Source: Aulostomus chinensis (lineage: Eukaryota > Chordata > Actinopteri > Syngnathiformes > Aulostomidae). Taken from it: a stretch of 64,000 bases of DNA. The position numbers were made by a program, and so were the translations under genes. The first letter of the stretch is position 1. Each line of letters starts with the position of its first letter. The stretch is from positions 1,939,501-2,003,500 of the forward strand of contig JBBMOA010000005.1 of NCBI GenBank assembly GCA_037954235.1, in the 5' to 3' direction. Shown here piece by piece: positions 56,355 through 64,000 of this stretch. The notes under the pieces are model-generated. The model had not been told where the DNA came from. It was given only the letters and a program-made list of their open reading frames with translations, and did not search any database.

Positions 56355-57860
56355 CTCATCTCCAGCCTGTAGTAACAGTACTAGTTAGTAGTCCACAACT
56401 CATCTCCAGCCTGTAGTAACAATACTAGTTAGTAGTCCACACCTCATCTCCAGCCTGTAGTAACAGTACTAGTTAGTAGTCCACACCTCATCTCCGGCCT
56501 GTAGTAACAGTACTAGTTAGTAGTCCACACCTCATCTCCAGCCTGTAGTAACAGTACTAGTTAGTAGTCCACACCTCATCTCCAGCCTGTAGTAACAATA
56601 CTAGTTAGTAGTCCACACCTCATCTCCAGCCTGTAGTAACAGTACTAGTTAGTAGTCCACACCTCATCTCCAGCCTGTAGTAACAGTACTGGTTAGTCAT
56701 CCGCACCTCATCTCCAGCCTGTAGTAACAGTACTAGTTAGTAGTCCACACCTCATCTCCAGCCTGTAGTAACAATACTAGTTAGTAGTCCACACCTCATC
56801 TCCAGCCTGTCGTAACAGTACTGGTTAGTAGTCCGCACCTCATCTCCAGCCTGTAGTAACAGTACTAGTTAGTAGTCCACACCTCATCTCCAGCCTGTAG
56901 TAACAGTACTGGTTAGTCGTCCGCACCTCATCTCCAGCCTGTAGTAACAGTACTAGTTAGTAGTCCACACCTCATCTCCAGCCTGTCGTAACAATACTAG
57001 TTAGTAGTCCACACCTCATCTCCAGCCTGTAGTAACAGTACTGGTTAGTAGTCCACACCTCATCTCCAGCCTGTCGTAACAATACTAGTTAGTAGTCCAC
57101 ACCTCATCTCCAGCCTGTAGTAACAGTACTGGTTAGTAGTCCACACCTCATCTCCAGCCTGTAGTAACAATACTAGTTAGTAGTCCACACCTCATCTCCA
57201 GCCTGTCGTAACAGTACTGGTTAGTAGTCCACACCTCATCTCCAGCCTGTAGTAACAATACTAGTTAGTAGTCCACACCTCATCTCCAGCCTGTAGTAAC
57301 AGTACTAGTTAGTAGTCCACACCTCATCTCCAGCCTGTCGTAACAATACTAGTTAGTAGTCCACACCTCATCTCCAGCCTGTAGTAACAGTACTGGTTAG
57401 TAGTCCACACCTCATCTCCAGCCTGTAGTAACAATACTAGTTAGTAGTCCACACCTCATCTCCAGCCTGTCGTAACAGTACTGGTTAGTAGTCCGCACCT
57501 CATCTCCAGCCTGTAGTAACAGTACTAGTTAGTAGTCCACACCTCATCTCCAGCCTGTAGTAACAGTACTGGTTAGTAGTCCGCACCTCATCTCCAGCCT
57601 GTAGTAACAGTACTGGTTCGTAGTCCGCACCTCATCTCCAGCCTGTAGTAACAATACTAGTTAGTAGTCCACACCTCATCTCCAGCCTGTAGTAACAGTA
57701 CTGGTTCGTAGTCCGCACCTCATCTCCAGCCTGTAGTAACAATACTAGTTAGTAGTCCACACCTCATCTCCAGCCTGTTGTAACAGTACTGGTTAGTAGT
57801 CCGCACCTCATCTCCAGCCTGTAGTAACAGTACTAGTTAGTAGTCCACACCTCATCTCCG
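56355..57860. repeat. 44-bp minisatellite, about 34 copies
   Basis: The unit CTCATCTCCAGCCTGTAGTA + ACAGTACTAGTTAGTAGTCC + ACAC repeats with a strict 44-base period. Recurrent variants are GTAGTAACAATACTAG, GTCGTAACAGTACTGG and TAGTCCGCAC. Confidence 0.96.
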
Positions 57861-59700
57861 GCCACAGTACAACAGCTGAAATGCCTCATCTAAGCTCGTG
57901 CTGGCCGGCGTCACGAACTTCTCCTAAACTGACCGTGAGAGCGCCTGACTCCCCTGTCAGTTCAAGATCAGCAGGAAAATATGCTCACCACGCCGGGGAA
58001 GGACGTCCATCCTCCAAACTTCTGGGCTAAGCCATCGCGGAGTGGCGTGGACGAGCCATGCAGCGGCGCGGAGACACCGGTCCGACTGTTGCGGGACTGA
58101 GAGCGTGCATCTTGGACGTTCGCCTAACCACGCCCCCTGATTGCATATTGTCACAGCAGCTCCGTGGTTCTCGCAGCAGTTTGACCATTCTTGTGCCGAG
58201 ACACCTGTTTCAGCAGTGACGTCACAGTCCACGTGAATGCTGTATTTGTACTTGCCTTTTCTCCTCGTCGTAAATACGCCGTCTGCAACCACAGCAGCGC
58301 ATGAACAGGTATAGTAGATGACGGCGTTCATGTTGCCTCAGTTGAAGTAATTAACAAAATACTTGTAAGCCTTTTTTACTGGTGCCCACAGTGTGTAAAA
58401 ATGCACTCTAAAATGAGGTCTGACAGTACTTCTTTGTTTCAGATAGCAGTGGCACACGTCCTGCACCCCCAAGTCTAGTACTTCGACTGGGCACAGGAAC
58501 CCGTGAGATATTGTGGTTCATCTTCAAAGTCCTTTCCAAAGCAGTTCAATCTGATCCGGCATCAACAATCCGACCCTCAAACTGTCAGTTGGTGGGCTGT
58601 GGCACCTCCCGGTGAGGACGGCTCCCATAGGTGGTCTTTCCTCACTAGGATTTTCAGTGCCCTGCCATGTTCCTACTGACAGTCAGTGTGTGTGTGTGTG
58701 TGTGTGTGAGGGGGTGCATGTTTGTGGTCATGTAGGTTGGGAAGGTCGGGTTCTTCACATTTATTGTATTGTTCTATATTTCATTTAATGTAGCAGTCTC
58801 TGTATGGAAAGTGCTGCACAAACATCAATAAACTGAACTCATGTCTGGTGTTGCTTCGTCAGCACATCGTCAGTTTCTAACAAACGCCGCACACAAGCCC
58901 CGCCTACTTACGTAACCCTGGCAGCCTCTCGCGGCACAACTTGGAGGTCCTGCACCGCTGCTGCTCGTATCAACAGGACAGGAGTCGTGTGCATCAACTG
59001 CATGCTGGGAGCAGGGCACGCCCACCCGGTTCCTGAGTCCACATTCTAGCAGATCCAGGTGGACTGCATCTGCTGTCTCCGTCAGTCTGTTCTAACTCAG
59101 AGGAGTTACAAGAAGCCACTGGCCGCCGCTCACTGTACGTTTTGTACCTCAAGAAAATTTCCTGTGTACTCACCAGCATTCTACTGCGCTTTGCTCGTGA
59201 CTCCTCGCTCTGGCATCGAGACCACAAGCAGATCAGAAGTTCTGCACTCGTCCAGACACACACAGCCACACGTGTAGGTATGTAGGGCAGGTAACATGTA
59301 TTGAGTCATTCTTTCAATCTACAGTCATGGACAAATAGGAACCACTTGTTTCAATACAATCATGGAACTGAACAACACTTCTTTCAACCATACCGCTCTG
59401 TAATCCGGGACATTCCGAAGGGGGTCCAGGGTACAGGATTTACAAAGGGAAGCATCAACAAAAGGAAACACAAGAAGACAGCAAAAGCAAGTTCGTTCTC
59501 CTCAACAGCACCGGTAGAGGAAGTGTGGCACCACACAACCAACCTGGTTACCATGTGATGATCTGGACAGACTTAGGAGGAGACGGGACAAACTGAAACC
59601 CTCAAGAGACATCTTTGCACTCAAACATAAAATCTCCCAATGAACCACGTTCATCACACACAGCTCCCTGGGTCGGCTTTGCACGTCAAATGAGTGGAGG
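57861..59700. other. Intergenic, nothing recognised
   Basis: It includes a (GT)n tract near 58687-58708. No gene was supported. Confidence 0.5.
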
Positions 59701-59702
59701 TT

Positions 59703-59855
59703 CAGCTGAGGCGGGGCTCCGTGCTGAGGCGGGGCTCCATGCTGAGGCGGGGCGGGGCTCCGTGCTGAGGCGGGGCTCCGTGCTGAGGCGGGGCGGGGCT
59801 CCGTGCTGAGGTGGGGCGGGGCTCCGTGCTGAGGCGGGGCTCCGTGCTGAGGTCG
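59703..59855. repeat. GC-rich 18-23-bp minisatellite
   Basis: GCTGAGGCGGGGCTCCGT units, some with an extra GGCGG, repeat about seven times. Confidence 0.9.
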
Positions 59856-61338
59856 GGCTGGGACCAGTGGGCCTCGGTGGCAGGCTAGGGACCAACGGCA
59901 TCAACACATCTGAACACGCGTCTCTCCCTCTCCTGGCTTGAGGGATCTTGCAGGAGTGGATTTGAGTGTTCCACAGGGTCGGAAGCACCAACTTCACGCT
60001 GCAGAAACGTTCAAGACAGATCAGAGACCTGTGTGGGATGAAGCTGGCGGGAAGGGTCACGCTGCAGCAGCGGGGCCGGGAGCCCAGCTGATACGACCAT
60101 GGAGCTAAGAGCTACGGCAAAATGAGCTCAGCACCCACACCTCTACCTGCACATCCACATAACCAAATTCAAAAGTACATTCAGGTAATATTTAAGAGAA
60201 TTTTGCTTGTGAACAAATGGAAAAAACTGACAATTGCTAATGCGATCAATATAAGAACAGCCTGAGACCAGAGGGGGACATTAAAGCTTTGATTTTTCAA
60301 AACGCTGTTGAAAGAAAACTGAAAAGGGGACTTCAATGCTACCAAGAGATGAGGTGAACTCAGTTTGGTTGAAGGTTTTGTCTCACTGACAGTTGTCCAA
60401 AAGTAGTGCTGGTAAAACCTTGGGTATCAATGCAGAAACAATCGCGTATGATTTTAACTTCTAACCAAGGAAGAGGAAAGGTCCCAAAATGAAAACCAGG
60501 TTCTCAGAATCCAGCAGAGTGACTGCAGCCAGGAAATATCGATCAGCAGCTCCAAACTCAGCATGTCACATGATATGTGGAGCTCAAAACAAAACTGGTG
60601 CGACTGCTGACACGCGGGCCGGGCCACCGGGCCAGGACTTCAGTTTCCTCCACGCGGCCCATCTGAGAAACGGTGCATCTCATTTTAATCCCTGAGTGCT
60701 GAATGGCCTTCTTAAAGTAAATGGCTGGTGTTTACTTGTTGGATCAAGAAAGATCCAAACCATCTCAGAATTAAAAAGCAAACTTAAAAACTAAAAACAT
60801 GCACCTTGTGCTTTGAGGCTCCACCGCTCTACTTGTTTGCTCTGGTTGCACTGAAGAGCTAAGTTTAAAAAAAGAAATCACAGCCACTTCTGTGACGAGC
60901 ACACTAAAGTCCAACTGATAGTTGAAAAAAGGAGGGCGTGTTTGGCCTGGGCAAGGCTGCTGACCAGCATGGAGTCATCAGCTGCTCCTGACGCAGAGTG
61001 GACGCCACCGCCACACGCACCTGACTCCACTGAGGACAGTCACTCTGGGTAAGATGACCATGCACTCCCAAACAAAAACAGGAGAAAGAACAAACAAATC
61101 CACACACACACATACACACACACAACCTGCAGCCAGTAAACTGCTGTACTTCTTCCTACCTCATATGTGAACCTGTCAATCACAGCATCATCAAGGAGCC
61201 GTACGGCTTTCATGAAACCTTAGAAGGGAGAGAATTACTGGCACTTTTCCAGTGTGGAGAAGCAGCAGCAGTTGTGGTCTGACATCGGTCCTGCTTGTGT
61301 TGTGGAGTTGTGCTGATGAGCGTGTGAGGTACGCCAGT
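59856..61338. other. Intergenic, nothing recognised
   Basis: It includes a short CA tract near 61098-61125. No gene was supported. Confidence 0.5.
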
Positions 61339-61393
61339 CCAGGGTCCACACTACAGCCCGGCCACGCCGCGCTGGCTGTAGTGTGGACCCTGG
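61339..61393. repeat. Perfect 18-bp inverted repeat
   Basis: CCAGGGTCCACACTACAG at 61339-61356 has its exact complement at 61376-61393, with a 19-base GC-rich spacer. It would form a stable stem-loop on either strand. Confidence 0.85.
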
Positions 61394-63450
61394 CCAGCAG
61401 CCGAGGCACTGATCATCCCGCCAGGATGAAAACCTTGTTAGAGGACAGTTCTTCTGGTCCAGGAGCTGGACCTGCCTCGTGTCTGTCTGTGTGGCAGCCA
61501 CGACCTCACTCTCTGATGCTAGCACAGTAGGAGGACTGGGGGAAATTTGCTTGTTGTCCTGGGTCCTCGCAGTCAAGACCGTCATCTGGAAGAGCAACAA
61601 ACAGCAGATAGGTCAGTTGGTACGTCCCGGCCCATGACCCAGGACAGGTGGACCAGGTGGGTCAGGGCATTCCCACTTGTCTGGAGGAGTGACAGTGATG
61701 GTCTGCGCCGTGAACTCATCATCGAAGTACCGCGTGTCCATCTCTGACGTGACTTGTGGTCTGAAGAGTGGGGTGAGCTGGGGGGCAGCAGAGCAGATTT
61801 ACAGAGTGGACACACACTGTCCTTGATAGAAGACCTCAACTCATTCCTCTCAAAGTGGACCAAAGGAAATTCAGCTCTTCTCCAGTTCACATTTATCAGT
61901 TAGCTGGAGGAGGGCACTGTTCTCTCTCTGGTCCCCTTCAGTCCTCTTTCTGTTCACACCATCTGGAGCTCAGCCCTCGATGGCTTTGGACTATGGGTCA
62001 CGTTCACTTGGAACAAGATGGCTGCTGCTGCACGATCTGTCTACGCAAGCCTGGATGGCGATAAAACCAAGTGAACCCGAGGTCTCTGCGTTCATCATGC
62101 ACAGTTACCTTAACAACTGTTGACGAGCTCGTTACTGCTTGGTTATCAAATTGGCCTCTTTCTATTTTAAACCTGGGGCCCCAGACCAGGCATTGGACCA
62201 GGGCCAAAATAGCATCTCACTGGTTACATCTAAACTTTGACTTCCTGTGTCACTCAGAGCTCATTTAGTTTCTACTTGGATTGCATGTGATTTTTCCTTG
62301 GAGTGGGTTTCCCTCCACTGAAACAGCCGCCTGGTGTGCTCAGACTTTCTAGTCACGATTGTGAACCAGACAAGAAGCAGAGCAACGATTCCAACGTGCA
62401 TTTACTTCCAGTTGCAGATCTGTTTGGAGTCGTGTCTTTATGACGGAGGGGCTGCACTTGCTGTGAGGTGAAGTAGTAGTGCAGCAGTCATAGAGGACTG
62501 AACTACAAACGTATCACAACTGAACAGAATAAGAATAATTCTAAATTGATATGAATCTATTATCATTTCTATTGGAATAAATATTCGTAGTTTACTCTTT
62601 AAGAAAGGAAGGCTTACAGTTCATTGCATGTCACCCGATTTAAGAAAGCTAGAACCTTTTCTCCTCTGGTAGCATGTTTTTACCAAGCAGCTACCGTTCC
62701 AGAAATATTGGCTCACAAAAGCAGAAAAGCCACTGTACCAGGGGTGTGCCCCCCCCCCCAATAAAAGGTTTCAGCTTAGATCCTCAAAATGAAGGTGCCA
62801 CAGACCCCTAATACCCCCACCACCACCACCACCGCCATGTTTGAGGCAGGTTTTTCTCAGGCAGTAATTCACTATTATGGCGTTTGTTTTCCAGTGTGGG
62901 AGTTCATGCACAACAGCTGAGGTCAAAGAAAAAAATCTAGTGAAAACACTTCTGAGCACAGTAAAGTACAAAATGAACACATCACAATGAAATGTAACAC
63001 TACTAGTACGCAGAAATACTGCACTGAAATATCCACTGCAACAAACAAGGGACTGCATGAATTTAAGATGTGCTTGATGAGAATCAAGGCAGATGAAACG
63101 TTCCTTCGCTCTGCCATAGCTAACGACTCATCTTGGCGAAGCCTGTTGACATGGACAAGTGCCTGGTACCACACCTGAAACCCTCTCTGGAGCGCGGAGC
63201 TGAATTCTAAGGGATGTAGATTTCACTATCGTACAGCAACTGCACACTTCAACGACAGGAGGATTTAAAAGAAGGAAATGTGGCAGAAAATTCAACAACC
63301 TTTTCACAGTCAAAGCCTATAAACTAATCCTGCAGTGGCAGCGGCGGCCATGTTGGTGTCTGATCAAATCATACTTCTACTGTTTCATAGTGATTGTGTT
63401 TTTCCATCATTTATAACCTCATATCTGTTCAATCTTTATGTCCGGCTACT
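61394..63450. other. Probable slc2a3 3' UTR and intergenic DNA
   Basis: No coding features were recognised. The part nearest 63450 is presumably 3' UTR of the minus-strand transporter gene, but I could not place its poly(A) site. A (CCA)n tract lies near 62816-62833 and a C-run near 62749. Confidence 0.45.
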
Positions 63451-63762
63451 CTACACACTCTCCTGCACAGGTGGGGTTGATTTATCTTCAAGGGGTGTGG
63501 TTTCAGCTGTGGGGGGTGGCGCTGCCACTGGGGCTACAACCAGTGGTACCTTCTCTTTCACCGGTGAGGTGGAAAGTGTCCTACCAAAACTGGCAGGGGC
63601 AGGGGGGTCCTCAACCGATGAGGAGGCGGGAGGCGGGCCGAAGCTGCGGGCGATCTCGTCAAACGTCTTTCCCTTGGTCTCTGGGACTTTTAGGAAGGTG
63701 AAGATGAAGAAGAAGATGAGAAAGCCAGTGAAGATGAGGAAGACCCAATGCTCTAATAGCTC
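63451..63762 (-). CDS. slc2a3: Glucose transporter last coding exon (Glut3-like)
   Basis: After acceptor CTGTCCTCAG (minus strand) the exon reads ELLEHWVFLIFTGFLIFFFI, then FTFLKVPETKGKTFDEIARS, and a long Pro/Ser-rich tail ending PPVQESV. The first part is transmembrane helix 12 and the PETKG motif closing the MFS sugar transporter fold. The protein is a facilitative hexose carrier in the plasma membrane. The tail is about 60 residues and proline-rich, unlike the shorter GLUT1/GLUT4 tails I know. The gene converges on lrig3. Confidence 0.9.
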   Translation of the reverse strand, partial: ELLEHWVFLIFTGFLIFFFIFTFLKVPETKGKTFDEIARSFGPPPASSSVEDPPAPASFGRTLSTSPVKEKVPLVVAPVAAPPPTAETTPLEDKSTPPVQESV

Positions 63763-63853
63763 CTGAGGACAGAGAGAGACACCCATTAAAATGTTAGAAG
63801 CAAGACAGACAGGAAAACCAGCAAGAGGGTTAGGGTTAACCCAAGAACCTCAC

Positions 63854-64000
63854 CACTAATTTGGGGAAGCTCATTCCAACCAGGAAGTTAGATGTCCAAT
63901 TGCAGCAGCCAGCCACAGCCATAGCTGTTGGGCGAGGTCCCTGGGAGAAGAGCTCAGCAACAATGAACCATGGGATTGGCCCAGGGCCCAGTTCAAACAT
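63854..64000 (-). CDS. slc2a3: Glucose transporter penultimate exon, partial
   Basis: The minus-strand frame reads FELGPGPIPWFIVAELFSQG, then PRPTAMAVAGCCNWTSNFLV and GMSFPKLV before donor GTGAGG. GPGPIPWF (helix 10, cytochalasin-site Trp) and NWTSNF (helix 11) are diagnostic of class I GLUTs. AMAVAGC rather than AIAVAGF favours GLUT3 over GLUT1. It joins the last exon in frame (KLV/ELL). The 5' side runs off the window. The second Cys of AGCCNW replaces the usual Ser. Confidence 0.9.

Noticed and set aside
61235..61600. A 121-codon minus-strand frame over the inverted repeat
   Set aside because: No recognisable motif; reads through the hairpin; not continuous with the slc2a3 frame.

Overview
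This is vertebrate, almost certainly teleost fish, nuclear DNA. The signs are a long-intron gene with small phase-matched exons; several non-LTR retrotransposon families typical of fish (L2/Rex1-like, L1/Tx1-like and an APE-type element); hAT and Harbinger DNA transposons; a tRNA-derived SINE; many (CA)n tracts; and large minisatellites. No bacterial or viral operon structure and no CRISPR array is present.

Layout. (1) 1-3560 is repeat DNA: a 33-bp minisatellite, an integrase-core exon fossil, an L2/Rex1-like 3' end with an expanded 61-bp VNTR, and an AT-rich palindromic repeat. (2) 3566-39640 is one complete gene on the + strand, lrig3 (leucine-rich repeats and immunoglobulin-like domains 3). 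I reconstructed 16 coding exons from splice sites and reading frame: signal peptide plus LRRNT, 15 LRRs, LRRCT, three Ig domains, a transmembrane helix and a very short cytoplasmic tail. They join into 2640 bases, 879 residues, with no internal stop. Its introns hold an antisense APE/RT LINE, a hAT element with an intact two-exon transposase, an L1-like LINE, a dead hAT with internal 47-bp amplification, an LTR-like block, a Harbinger MITE, a SINE, two L2/Rex1-like LINEs, an antisense solo LTR and a hAT-like MITE. (3) 39640-63300 is gene-poor and dominated by tandem arrays: 58 bp x about 32, 95 bp x about 16, a different 95 bp x about 42, and 44 bp x about 34. A LINE ORF1 fragment, a Harbinger Myb-like protein fragment and a tRNA-Ala-like sequence lie among them. 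(4) 63451-64000 on the - strand carries the last two coding exons of a class I facilitative glucose transporter, best match slc2a3, convergent with lrig3. Its other exons lie beyond the window.

The two host genes act at the plasma membrane but nothing here links them functionally: Lrig3 modulates receptor signalling and Glut3 takes up hexose. Everything else is mobile or tandem repeat DNA. I did not find a convincing new biological system. The points most worth a second look are the truncated Lrig3 tail, the intact hAT transposase, VNTRs born inside transposons, and several perfect hairpins. All family names come from recognition of protein motifs, without database searches.
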